NCBI GenBank assembly: GCA_037355855.1
Contig: CM074759.1
Coordinates: forward strand, 4,836,001 to 4,900,000
DNA: 64,000 nt
Reading direction: 5' to 3'
Source: Pseudo-nitzschia pungens
Taxonomy: Eukaryota > Bacillariophyta > Bacillariophyceae > Bacillariales > Bacillariaceae
The notes under the pieces are model-generated. The model saw nothing but the letters and a program-made list of their open reading frames with translations, did not search any database and was not told where the DNA came from. Of this stretch, positions 10,895 through 21,049 are shown one piece after another. Made by a program: the position numbers and the translations under genes. Numbering within the stretch: the first letter of the stretch is position 1; each line of letters opens with the position of its first letter.

Positions 10895-11205
10895 TGTAAC
10901 ATGCTAGCGTAGGCTAGTATGTTACGAATTAATAATTAACCAAATCCCACATGGGAATTGAATCGGTATACAAGATATTCATGTACGTATATTTGATATG
11001 TACAAACTGGCATGCAGAAGAGAGCGATAGCACGATTAAGGTTATATACAGAATATATGTTATATACAGGGATGTAGATCATATAAGAAGATCGCGATGA
11101 CATCATCGCTCATTATTTCCTCTCTTTATTTGGAATCCCATCTCGTAAAGTGAAATAACACACAATTATTCATACTACTCCAAATTTCTACCTTAGAGTG
11201 TTACA
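10895..11205 (+). repeat. Gypsy1 5' LTR
   Basis: 311 bp, TGTAACA...TGTTACA. The first 31 bases contain a near-perfect inverted repeat (GTAACATGCTAGC with GCTAGTATGTTAC, one mismatch). AT-rich TATATACAG..ATATATGTTATATACAG segments lie mid-LTR and could hold the core promoter. Confidence 0.92.
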
Positions 11206-11217
11206 CAGTAATTACTG
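11206..11217 (+). promoter_or_regulatory. Gypsy1 primer-site candidate, 12-bp palindrome
   Basis: CAGTAATTACTG directly follows the 5' LTR, where a tRNA primer site (normally starting TGG) would be. The same perfect palindrome sits next to the 5' LTR in Gypsy2 and Gypsy3, even where the following bases differ. Its role in priming is inferred. Confidence 0.5.
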
Positions 11218-11333
11218 TCCGCTTTCACGTAGGAACAGTAGTAGAATTCAGTACTGAAATCTCAAAACAACCAAACCATCGATAGCCTCAACAACAGAGG
11301 CACCTTTATCTCCAGCAAGCTAATCAACGGAAC

Positions 11334-12380
11334 ATGGCAGGCATCTACAGAGATCCCCCTATTGCTTACAAGAGCTCTTTCGATCGAACCAAGCCAAAGC
11401 TTTTCACCCTGTACAATGTCGATGAGGATCGGACCGACAGCATGAAAGTCCCCCTGTTCACCGAGACCAGAGGACTTGAAGAACTGCTCTTTGTGGAGGA
11501 GTCTTTCCGAAACACTGCCAAGCTCTTAAGACTGCCAATTGACATCTATCTCATCCACTTCAGTCGATGCCTTACAACGGATGCCGAAAGCAAGTGGAAT
11601 GACATGATAAAGGATCCACTGGACCCAGAAGAATACCAATATTCTCAAGACGAGATTGGAGGATATGAGCAAGCATTCCTTGATGTCACCAAGCTCTACT
11701 GCAACGCCAGGGATGCCAGAGACATCATGCACACCTATCTTCGCAGCTCAGAATGCCAAAAGACCCCATCAGTTACATGCAAGGAGCAAGCTGACCGGAT
11801 CCTCATCCTCATGAAGTACACACAGAAACTAGATGGAAGCAGCGCTCCTCTATCCAGAGTGGAGAAACTCACCATTCTGCTGCACTCCTTCCCCTTTGCA
11901 TGGATCGAGAACTATGGAATTATCCACAGTGGAATCCAAGAGGATACCACAGTCCAACACATAGTGGATCACATGAGCTGTCACGAGCGCCAAGCCAACA
12001 AGAAGAGCACCAAGAATAACAACAAACAACAGAAGCGCTCGAACAACAACAACAGCAACTCTCGTAAACGCAACTACCATTCCAACCAAAAAGGAAACCA
12101 CAACAAGAAGAAATCCAACCCTTGTAGAATCCCAGGCCACAATTATGATTGGTCTGAGTGTCCAAAGAACCGGTTCTCCAAGAACCACAACAAAGGCTCC
12201 AGTAACAACCAAACTGAGTCCTTCCACACTCATACTCAAGCTCTCATGATACCGGGAAGCAATGAAACCTTCCAAGCCCACATTAATGCAGCGTGCGACG
12301 CAGCAATCAAAGAATACCATGCCAATCATGGTGGACGAACAGAAAGGAGCATCGATGGGGAACTTGTTTGGCTCCCCTGA
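11334..12380 (+). CDS. gag: Gypsy1 Gag
   Basis: Intact 348-aa structural protein of the retrotransposon particle, starting MAGIYRDPP. The same N-terminus occurs in Gypsy2 and, as MAGLYRDPQ, in Gypsy3, which supports this start. Residues about 30-215 are the conserved helical capsid-like region. Residues about 222-262 form an Asn/Lys/Arg-rich basic stretch suited to RNA binding. A single zinc-knuckle-like motif follows at about residue 264 (CRIPGHNYDWSEC, C-x4-H-x6-C), which is not a standard CCHC knuckle. The ORF ends at a UGA, and the same frame then continues without a break into pol, as it also does in Gypsy2. Confidence 0.85.
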   Translation: MAGIYRDPPIAYKSSFDRTKPKLFTLYNVDEDRTDSMKVPLFTETRGLEELLFVEESFRNTAKLLRLPIDIYLIHFSRCLTTDAESKWNDMIKDPLDPEEYQYSQDEIGGYEQAFLDVTKLYCNARDARDIMHTYLRSSECQKTPSVTCKEQADRILILMKYTQKLDGSSAPLSRVEKLTILLHSFPFAWIENYGIIHSGIQEDTTVQHIVDHMSCHERQANKKSTKNNNKQQKRSNNNNSNSRKRNYHSNQKGNHNKKKSNPCRIPGHNYDWSECPKNRFSKNHNKGSSNNQTESFHTHTQALMIPGSNETFQAHINAACDAAIKEYHANHGGRTERSIDGELVWLP

Positions 12381-15300
12381 GTCTCCAGAGGCTCCAAGCC
12401 TCAGAAGAAGCCCCCGGCTTCACCTAAACCAGCAATCACCTTGCCTCCAGCTCCCTGGGAACTAGATGCCAGCACAGCCCTGCTGTCTGGGATGACGCAT
12501 GGAGGAGATCTCCCAGATCAAGAGGGGAAGGAACCTACAGGATGGAGTATTCCTGTTGAGCGCTCAGCAAAGCCTGCAATCGCAGCACCACCAACAACAA
12601 AAATAGTTCGATTCACCACACAGAGCAATCCGAACATGGATCAGAATCGAAATCAAACGAATCGATCCAAGGGTACAGACGCATCATCGATCACTATCCA
12701 TCCGAATAAGACAGCAGCAGCAGCAACAAATGGACCACTCTTGTCCCTGGCAAGGAATTGGTCTACCGGTACAGCAAAAAATCTCTATTGCAATCCCGGA
12801 AACTCCAAAGACTACACCAAAGGAGGTGCGCTGGAGCAAAATTATTTAAAGCTGCTGTCGGCTGCTGGAAACACAGCAGAACAGGCATCGAATAAGAGCA
12901 ACGTGGCTCCTATTCTTCTAACTACAGTACAGTACATACAAGGCATCCCCATGAAATCAAGACCACTACTAGCGCTACTAGATAGTGGATCCTCCGGAAC
13001 TCTAATCAACAAAACAGCACTACCATTTGGCACACTACCAATCAGAAGCAAGCATCAAGTCTTAACTACCACAGCGAATGGAAGCTTCGATACTACAGAA
13101 TATGTTATGATGAAGAACATCAAGCTACAAGAGTTTGGCAACTACACCATCGACCGACAAGAGGCAAGACTCTTCCATTCCCCCAACTGCAAATACGATC
13201 TGATACTAGGCAGAGACTTCCTCCACCTGGCAAAGATCAATCTCCTATTCAAAGAAGGAGCAGTTCAGTGGATGGATAGAACCATTCCTATGAAGGACAC
13301 CTCCCTATACCATGAATCTAATTACACCATGCTCATGGAAGAACAAGAAGATGCTGAACTCTTTGCTGATGATCCCTCCTTTGCCAATCCATACAAGTCC
13401 AAAGTCATCCTTGACAGAGCCTATCAAGAAACAGATCCATCTACAGTCGCACAACAACAGTCCCACATGTCCAAAGAAGAGCAGCAGCAGTTTCAATCCA
13501 TACTAAGCAAGTACCCTAATGTATTCAATGGGGAATTAGGAAAGTATCCACATAAGAAGATCTCTCTAAGACTGAAGCCCGGATCCAAGCCCATACACAA
13601 GAAGCCATATCCAGTTGCATACAAAAGAGAAGACCTATTCAAAAGGGAGCTCCAGAATCTTTGTACTGATGGAGTACTCAAGAGATGCACCGGACCAGCT
13701 GAATGGGCCTTTCCAACCTTTATAGTACCAAAGAAAGACAACAGAGTTAGATGGGTATAAGACTTCAGGGAACTCAATGAACTCCTTGAGAGACGTCCTT
13801 ATCCCATACCAAGAATACAAGACATCATGAACAAGCGTGGCAAGTACACCCACTTCACCAAGATCGACTTGTCCATGCAATACTACTGCTTTGAACTGGA
13901 TGATGCGAGCAAGAAGCTATGCACCATAGTCACACCATATGGTTGCTATGAATACCAAAGACTACCAATGGGTGTCAAAGTCTCTCCAGATGTTGCCCAA
14001 TAGCTCATGGAGGATATCCTACAAGACACTGACTGCACTGTTTATATTGATGATATTGGCGTTTGGACCAATGGCTCTTTTGATCTACACATGAAGACCA
14101 TAGACAAGATCCTAGACCGGCTCAACCAGAATGGACTTAAATGCAACCCACTCAAGTGTGACTGGGCTCTACAAGAAACTGACTTCCTTAGATACTGGAT
14201 GACACCTACAGCAGTTAAGCCATGGAGGAAGAAGATTGAAGCCATATTACATATGGACCGACCACGAACTGTAACTCAAGTCAAGTCCTTTCTATGCGCA
14301 GTTGGATACTACAGAGACATGTGGCCTCAAAGATCCCATGTCCTAGCTCCCCTCTTTGACATAACTGGTAGCCCCAAGCAAAAGACTCCTCAACCAGCTA
14401 CCATTACTAAATCTCCTTCAGCTTTCATATGGGGACCTGCTCAAGACAAAGCCTTTCAAGAGATGAAAGCAATGGTGGCAGCGGATGCGCTGAACACCTA
14501 TCCAGACCTTAATAAGCCCTTTGAACTGTACACTGATGCCTCAGACCTACAGCTTGGTGCTGCCATAATACAAGATGGCAAGCCTATTGCTTATTGGTCC
14601 AAGAAACTGTCTGATGCCCAGAAGAACTACACTACGATGGAGAAAAAGAACTCCTTGCAATAGTATCTGCTGCAAAGAGTACAGAAAGATGCTCCTCGGT
14701 GGAGTCATCAATGTATACACTGACCATAAGAACCTTACCTTCCAAACCCTCTCAGTCCAACGAGTCCTCCGGTGGAGACTATTCCTTGAAGAATTTGGCG
14801 TCAACCTCCATCCACCTACTGTGGGGAAGAAAGAAGCCCTTGAAAAGGGCACCTTAATCTATTTCTTGAAGCTTGAAGTCCCTAAACAAGATGAAGAACT
14901 GTTTTTAACAGAGTTTCCCAACCTCTTCCGGCACTTGTGCAATGACGCAGACCAGGAACTACAATCCTGTTTGCTGAACAATGAGTGCCTAGTCAACCTA
15001 CCAAATTATCAAGACTTGGAATGCCCGGTGAACTATTCCAATATCTATCTTCATCAGCAAAAGGACCCTACCATCTGTAACATGCTGGCGTAGCCTTACT
15101 ACGAAAGGCTCTAAATGATTATTGAATCCCACATGTACCCCAATATATATGATATTCATGTATGTATGTTTGGTATATACACACATACAACGGAAACAGA
15201 TTGGATACTCAAATATCAAGATAAACATGACTCGCTGATTATTGATATTATGCCCGACGAACATTATCAATGTTCGATCGTTCATTCATCCCATACTCAA

Positions 15301-16636
15301 GGAATCATTCCCATCTCGTAAAGTATTCAACCATTCTCTTTCATAACACAATTTTATAATTATTCATCTTAAAACACCAATTTATTAACCTATCGCGTAC
15401 CACTCCATCTAATTCTACCCTAGAGTGTTACACCATCAAGTTCAAGATTCAATCCAAAGCCTTCTTCTACCAAGAACTAGAAGGCAATCACACATTATGT
15501 TATGCAAATCAGTCCAACCCGGACAATTGGAGAATTTATATCCCACCAACACTTATTAATGATACAATCAAATGGCATCACCTCCTGTTGGGTCATTGTG
15601 GATCCACCAGGTTATATCAAACCATCTCGGCTCGATTCTACGCCGACAACTTATCCAACCTATGCAAGTCCTACATTTGCCCGGACAGCTGCATTAAGTA
15701 CAAGAACCAGCACTCCAAGTATGGGAAGCTTCCACCAAAAGAAGCCCCACTAGCACCATTCAACGAGGTACATGTGGATCTCATAGGCCCATGGAAGATT
15801 ACAGCTCAGAGCAAGAACTACAACTTCAAAGCCCTAACCTGTATTGATCCAGTCACGAATCTCCTTGAAATCATTCGGATCAGAGACAAGTCCTCGCAAC
15901 ACGTCTCAGACCAATTCAAGAACTGCTGGCTCTCAAGGTATCCAAGACCTATCAGATGCATCCATGACAACGGCGGTGAATTCCTAGGAGCTGAGTTCCA
16001 GACCACACTCAAGCAATATGGAATTCAGTCCATTCCCACAACAGTGAAGAATCCCTAGTCAAATGCCATCTGTGAAAGAGTCCATCATACAGTTGCTGAT
16101 ATCCTCAGAGTATTAGTGCATGTTAATCCCCCACAAGTCAACACCAGAGCTAGTCAGCTCATGGATAATGCCCTTGCAACCTGCATGCATGCCTCCTGGT
16201 GTGCTGTCAACGCTGCCTTACAGACATCCCCAGGGTCTCTGGTATTCAATCGGGACATGTTGGTTGATCTGCCACTGACATCTAACCTGCTAGCGCTGCA
16301 ACAGCTACGACCACAAGGAATTAACAGGAACCTACTCAGAGATAATGCCAGAAGAATCAACCATATCTTCCAAGTTAATGACAAGGTATGGATGCAGGAG
16401 TCGGATCCCAATAAGTTGCAACCTTGAAAGACCGGTCCCTTTGTGATCAGTCAAGTCAACGATAATGGAACTGTAAGATTGAAGAAAGCACCCTCGATAG
16501 TGGAAACAGTGAACATCCGAAAGCTTACTCCATATAAACAAGTGAATCAGTCGGAGTCCATGTCGGATGAATCCGCAGATATCGAATTAAGTCAATCAAA
16601 TGACTCAGATTGCTCCATGAGTCACTGGTTGGCTTA
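12381..16636 (+). pseudogene. pol: Gypsy1 Pol (protease, RT, RNase H, integrase), broken
   Basis: In frame with gag after one UGA. Protease active site is LLDSGSSGTLIN (about nt 12973). RT runs from about 13640, with LPMGVKVSP and the catalytic YIDD (about 14044). RNase H has ELYTDASDLQLGAAI (about 14524). Integrase has an HHCC-like N-terminus (about 15570-15705), Asp in VHVDLIGPW (about 15768), Asp in CIHDNGGEF (about 15957) and Glu in AICERV (about 16066). Breaks: UAA at 13758 (UCA in Gypsy2), UAG at 14001 (shared with Gypsy2), two extra A in an A-run near 14643, degeneration at 14800-15070, the solo LTR, UAG at 16057, and UGA at 16425 (shared with Gypsy2). No chromodomain is recognisable at the C-terminus. 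It cannot encode a complete Pol as it stands. Confidence 0.88.
15076..15432 (+). mobile_element. Solo LTR of a Gypsy3-type element inside Gypsy1 pol
   Basis: A 357-bp LTR, TGTAACA...TGTTACA, flanked on both sides by the 5-bp duplication CCATC (15071-15075 and 15433-15437). It is closely similar to the Gypsy3 LTRs (reverse complement of 17442-17756 and 20270-20620). Internal sequence is absent, so it arose by LTR-LTR recombination after insertion. Confidence 0.93.
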
Positions 16637-16670
16637 ACTGTGGGATTCGTTCAATCATGAGGCACTAGTA

Positions 16671-16981
16671 TGTAACATGCTAGCGTAGGCTAGTATGTTA
16701 CGAATTAATAATTAACCAAATCCCACATGGGAATTGAATCGGTATACAAGATATTCATGTACGTATATTTGATATGTACAAACTGGCATGCAGAAGAGAG
16801 CGATAGCACGATTAAGGTTACATACAGAATATATGTTATGTACAGGGATGTAGATCATATAAGGAGATCGCGATGACATCATCGCTCATTATTTCCTCTC
16901 TTTATTTGGAATCCCATCTCGTAAAGTGAAATAACACACAATTATTCATACTACTCCAAATTTCTACCTTAGAGTGTTACA
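16671..16981 (+). repeat. Gypsy1 3' LTR
   Basis: 311 bp, differing from the 5' LTR at about three transitions. The sequence just upstream (ATCATGAGGCACTA) is shared with Gypsy2 at the same place but is not a typical polypurine tract. Confidence 0.92.
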
Positions 16982-17039
16982 CTCCAATACGCTACTCTGC
17001 TAGCGTAGTGCTGTAGTGCTGTAGCGCTAACTGATTATG

Positions 17040-17400
17040 AGATATTTGGTATGCTACCATACGATCCTACGCTCCAAGTTGGTGGTTTGTTCCTTTCAAA
17101 GACCCTTACGATCCATTGATCCAAGTTGGTGGTTTGTTCCTTTAAACCCCTACGATCCTACAGTACAATCCTACAATCCTATGATCATACGATCCAAGCC
17201 TGTGGTTTGTTCCTTTCAACGACCCCTACAATCCATTGATCCAAGTCGGTGGTTTGTGGTTTGTGCCTTTCAACGCCCCTTGGTATGCTACCATACCATT
17301 GTACCTTATTTTTCTACTGATAGAGGTGCTGAGTGAATGAGCTAATCAAAAAATTTGATTTTCCAGTACAAACTGTACAGGAAGTATAGAAAAAAAATGT
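17040..17400. repeat. Diverged ~40-bp minisatellite plus dispersed 75-bp block
   Basis: About five irregular copies of a unit containing TACGATCCTACGATCCAAG and TGGTGGTTTGTTCCTTTCAA (17050-17280). The same unit is amplified at 46200-46680. A block at about 17325-17395 (GAGGTGCTGAGTGAATGAGC...) is the reverse complement of 61515-61612 inside DT2. No gene is seen between Gypsy1 and Gypsy3. Confidence 0.6.
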
Positions 17401-17441
17401 TTTGTTCTTTTTTGCTGGGTCACTCCTTTGCTTCACAACTC

Positions 17442-17756
17442 TGTAACACTCTAGGGTAGAATTAGATGGAGTGGTACGCGATAGGTTAATAAATTGGTGT
17501 TTTAAAGATGAATAATTATAAAATTGTGTTACGAAAGAGAATGGTTGAATACTTTACGAGATGGGAATGATTTCTTGAGTATGGAATGAATGATATCAAT
17601 AATCGGCGAGTCCCAAATATCTTAATATTTGTCAGTATCCGTTGTATGTATGTATATACCGAATATACATACATGAATACCATATATATTGGAGTACATG
17701 CGGGATTCAATAATCATTTAGAGCCTCTCGTAGTGCGGCTACGCCAGCATGTTACA
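17442..17756 (-). repeat. Gypsy3 3' LTR
   Basis: 315 bp. It lacks 36 bp present in the partner LTR near 17590 (the segment with ATATTATTCGACGGGCAT) and has a few substitutions. The missing segment is present in the 15076-15432 solo LTR, so this is a deletion here. Confidence 0.9.
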
Positions 17757-18941
17757 TAGTTCCCCAATGATTAGGTGAAGTTTGCATGTGGTTCAATACA
17801 ATAGGTTCGGAGTTGAGTAGTATCGATGAAAAGAGATATGCTTGTTTGGAGAACCGGTTGAAGATGATATATGCCATTTGAAGTATGTTGAAGATATATG
17901 GTAATGTAGATCACAGTGGGATTGAAGAACGTTCTTTGTGATACTCAAAAAATTGAGATTTGTTTTTTGTTCTTGAGAAGGGTCAAAAAGACATGGTAAA
18001 AATAGAAAAAGAGTCGAAGAAAATTCGTTTCCTCCCCCAACTGTGATGTACCTCGCGGGGTAGTGGAGCTGATTTTGAAATTTGATGTTTGAAATCGATT
18101 GATCTGTCGAAATCGTCAGTTGCTCATGGTAGGCATAAAAACACCTCCTGTTATAATAGGAGTTAAGTAGGTAGGTGAAAAGCCGAGCTGCGTTGGATGT
18201 GTTGCTTGCCGTATCTGCGAGTGTATGTGTTCAAGCAGAGAGGGGACGCATTGTTAGTTTTTATTGGGTGAATTGATATGGAAGTTCAGTTGCGATTTGC
18301 CGGATACTTTGCCGGGCTTTCATGTCGGGTGTTATTTGCAGCAGTCTACTGGAGGTTTGAATTTTCGTAACTCCAGAGCACCTCTGTGGGTGTAGAATAT
18401 AAGTTTTGTGGGATTGCTCTTGTTGATTATCGAGAGTTTCCTGTGGACTTTTTCTTTGTCATGAACAAGTTTGGCCTTGTTATTGCTGCTGTACCCTTTA
18501 TTTTGTTCTGCGTCTGTACCCTTATCGATATCGATATACGATTCGATTCGATTATTTGATTCGTTTGGCATAAGCGTGTGGAATAAGCGTCTGTACCCTT
18601 GCAATTAGTTCGCGTCCAAACCGATCTGCGTCCAGATCTTTTATTGCTATTGATTGATTGATTGATTCTTTCTTTTGCCATCATTGAATCTTTATTTTAT
18701 CGGTTGATTGTTGCCGTCACTTTTGGATCGGACTGAGCGCTTTGTATTTTAGTTCGAACATTTTGTTTGCAACAGGGCTCATCTCTGTAGGTTCCTTCCC
18801 CTTCTGGGAGTTCTCCTCCATGCGTCATCCCAGACAGCAGTGCTGTGCTGGCAATCAGGGCCAGTGGCGCTGAAGGCACGGTGCGGTGGATATCATGATC
18901 CTGGATTCGTGATCCTTTTGTTTGTTGTTTGGTTTTAGTGG
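17757..18941 (-). other. Gypsy3 non-coding tail with pol-start remnant
   Basis: Downstream of gag. At about 18790-18860 the minus strand encodes STALLSGMTHGGELP, which matches the start of Gypsy1 pol (STALLSGMTHGGDLP). Past that point I find no protease or RT similarity. The remainder (about 17757-18690) has no recognisable coding content. It may hold packaging or second-strand priming signals, which is inference. Confidence 0.6.
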
Positions 18942-20015
18942 CTATGGTTGCCACGTAGGACTGCCATCGAAGTTTCTTTCGATGCGTCCTCCATTCTCCA
19001 TGCAATAGGATTGCATTGCTTGTCTGATGTAAGCTTGGAAGGATTCATTGGAAGCAGTGCTTCCAGTTTCATTGCTAGGAGCCGAAGCAGTACTGTTGTT
19101 GCTGCTATTGCTCTTATTTCTTTTGGAATATTTATTTCTTGGACATTCAGACCAATCATGGTCGTGTCCTGCAATTCTGCAAGGGTTGTTGTACTTGCGC
19201 TTGCTGGGATTGCTGTTGTTTTCTTCTTCGTCTTCTGATTCAGCGTTGCTGTCGCTGTCTGAATTAGAGCTGTTGTTGTTGTTGTTTTCAGCGTCCGAAT
19301 CAGAGCTGTTGCTGACGCTGTTTATATCAGAGTCGTATGGATTGTCGATGGAAGAATGTTTTCGTTTGCTGAGTCTGTCCAGAGAGCTCATATGATCGAT
19401 TATGAGCTGGATAGTGGTTTGTGGTCGAACTCCTCTGTGGATCCGGCAATAGTCTTCAATCCATTTATTAGGGAAGCTGTGGAGCAAGATGGTCATTTGT
19501 TGTAAGTGGTTTAGATCAGCTGCAAAGCCTTGTAGTTTTGCAGTGTATTTGAAGAGCTGTTTCATTCGGTCTGCATGGTCTTTGCATGATACGTTGCTTG
19601 GCTTCTTGCATGATCCGGAGCTTTGGAGGTAAGCGTGCATGATGTCTTTTGCATCTTCGGCGCTGCAATGTTCTTGCTTGATGAAGGCTGAAATTGCTCG
19701 CTTGTATCCATTTAGTGTTTGTGGATATCCTTGTCTTGTTAAGGACCTCCACTTGGTTTGGGCGTCAACAGATAGACATCGTCCGAAGTATTTGATATAC
19801 GTGTTTGCTGATAGATCGAGATCTTCTGCTGCGTTTTGGAAGGCTTCTTCGGTATGTAGGAGTTCTTCTAGTCCTCCTTTGTTGGTGAATAGAGGGACTT
19901 TGACACTGTCTTCTTGGTCTTCAGTGTTGTAAACTGTTAGCGTAACAAGCTTGGGATTGGAGCTGTCAAAGGCTCTCTTGTAAGGGATTTGGGGATCTCT
20001 GTATAGTCCTGCCAT
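18942..20015 (-). CDS. gag: Gypsy3 Gag
   Basis: An intact 357-aa Gag starting MAGLYRDPQIPYKRAFDSS, aligned along its length with Gypsy1 Gag but clearly diverged. The capsid-like region is followed by a Ser/Asn/Asp/Glu-rich acidic stretch (about 235-275), where Gypsy1 Gag has a basic Asn/Lys stretch. The zinc-knuckle-like motif CRIAGHDHDWSEC is kept (about residue 284). The frame ends in UAG rather than the UGA of Gypsy1 and Gypsy2. An open gag in an element without pol suggests that Gag, or its RNA, is still under selection or that the element is young. Confidence 0.85.
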   Translation of the reverse strand: MAGLYRDPQIPYKRAFDSSNPKLVTLTVYNTEDQEDSVKVPLFTNKGGLEELLHTEEAFQNAAEDLDLSANTYIKYFGRCLSVDAQTKWRSLTRQGYPQTLNGYKRAISAFIKQEHCSAEDAKDIMHAYLQSSGSCKKPSNVSCKDHADRMKQLFKYTAKLQGFAADLNHLQQMTILLHSFPNKWIEDYCRIHRGVRPQTTIQLIIDHMSSLDRLSKRKHSSIDNPYDSDINSVSNSSDSDAENNNNNSSNSDSDSNAESEDEEENNSNPSKRKYNNPCRIAGHDHDWSECPRNKYSKRNKSNSSNNSTASAPSNETGSTASNESFQAYIRQAMQSYCMENGGRIERNFDGSPTWQP

Positions 20016-20257
20016 GTTGATTCGTATCGTTCGATCGATTCGGTGTGCGATGGATCGCGTCGTAACTGCAGTTGTTTCGTTCGATCGATTCGTAGATTTC
20101 GATCGTTCGGCTTTTCGTAGTTCTTGCTTCGATCGGTTCTTTCAAAGGTTCCAATTGTAGGATTCTGCTTGTCAGGGTATCGATGTACACCTCTTGTTTA
20201 GGATAAAGGATGTTTCGGATTCAGTACTGAGTTGGTTCTGTTCTACTTTCAAGCGGA

Positions 20258-20269
20258 CAGTAATTACTG
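20258..20269 (-). promoter_or_regulatory. Gypsy3 primer-site candidate palindrome
   Basis: CAGTAATTACTG immediately inside the 5' LTR, identical to the Gypsy1 and Gypsy2 sites. Confidence 0.5.
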
Positions 20270-20620
20270 TGTAACACTCTAGGGTAGAATTAGATGGAGT
20301 GGTACGCGATAGGTTAATAAATTGGTTTTTTAAAGATGAATAATTATAAAATTGTGTTACGAAAGAGAATGGTTGAATACTTTACGAGATGGGAATGATT
20401 TCTTGAGTATGGAATGAATGATCGAATAATAAATGATATATTATTCGACGGGCATAATATCAATAATCGGCGAGTCCCAAATATCTTGATATTTGTCAGT
20501 ATCCGTTGTATGTATGTATATACCAAATATACATACATGAATACCATATATATTGGAGTACATGCGGGATTCAATAATCATTTAGAGCCTCTCGTAGTGC
20601 GGCTACGCCAGCATGTTACA
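20270..20620 (-). repeat. Gypsy3 5' LTR
   Basis: 351 bp, TGTAACA at the plus-strand left end and TGTTACA at the right. It is the fuller version of the Gypsy3 LTR. Confidence 0.9.
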
Positions 20621-20731
20621 AACTCGTCAGCCGCAAGTCCGGCAGTGGTAACCTTACGGTGGCACTTTATTTTGCTCCTTGCAAATCACTGTATTTTCGC
20701 TGTGTTTCCTCGCAGAATCACTTTTTTTCTG

Positions 20732-21030
20732 TGTTACACTCTAAAGTAGAAAAAAAATTGGAGTAGTATAAAATTGTGACTAATCATTAACTCTTAAGAG
20801 AGCATTTCAGTTTTCGTGTGAACGTTTGAGTATACACGAGCGTTTGAATATTTGCAAGCGTGCCTCGCTACTATTTGAATATCGGCACACATGCATTGTT
20901 GGGGTGTCCGGCGTACAGTTTGAATTCAATTCAAACACCGGTCAGCTCTTATATTTAAAGCCGGGCGGCTTATGTGGGATTCGGTTAATTATTTAATCGT
21001 GATTCATGCTTGCTACGCTAGCATGTCACA
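20732..21030 (-). repeat. Gypsy2 3' LTR
   Basis: 299 bp, almost identical to 45481-45781. It contains a perfect 19-bp palindrome (GTTTGAATTCAATTCAAAC, about 20920). Upstream, 20626-20731 separates Gypsy3 from Gypsy2 and holds nothing recognisable. Confidence 0.92.
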
Positions 21031-21049
21031 TAGTGCCTCATGATTGAAC

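Larger units (their letters stand above)
10895..16981 (+). mobile_element. Gypsy1, full-length Ty3/Gypsy LTR retrotransposon
   Basis: Bounded by two 311-bp LTRs beginning TGTAACA and ending TGTTACA. Flanking 5-mers are CTCCG and CTCCA, one mismatch from a 5-bp duplication. Internal order is palindromic primer-site candidate, gag, in-frame UGA, then protease, RT, RNase H and integrase, which is the Ty3/Gypsy order. The LTRs differ by about three transitions, so the insertion is young, but pol carries several stops and a frameshift. A solo LTR of a related element sits between RNase H and integrase. Confidence 0.92.
17442..20620 (-). mobile_element. Gypsy3, gag-only LTR retrotransposon
   Basis: A 3179-bp minus-strand element with LTRs at both ends and a perfect 5-bp duplication AACTC (17437-17441 and 20621-20625). 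The internal region has the palindromic primer-site candidate, an intact gag and only the first remnant of pol. Protease, RT and integrase are absent, so it would depend on a related element for enzymes. It is a complete, target-duplicated unit, so the pol-less form itself probably transposed. Confidence 0.9.

Noticed and set aside
15115..15321. Small ORFs within 15076-15432
   Set aside because: The stretch is a solo LTR with exact target duplications; ORFs are incidental.
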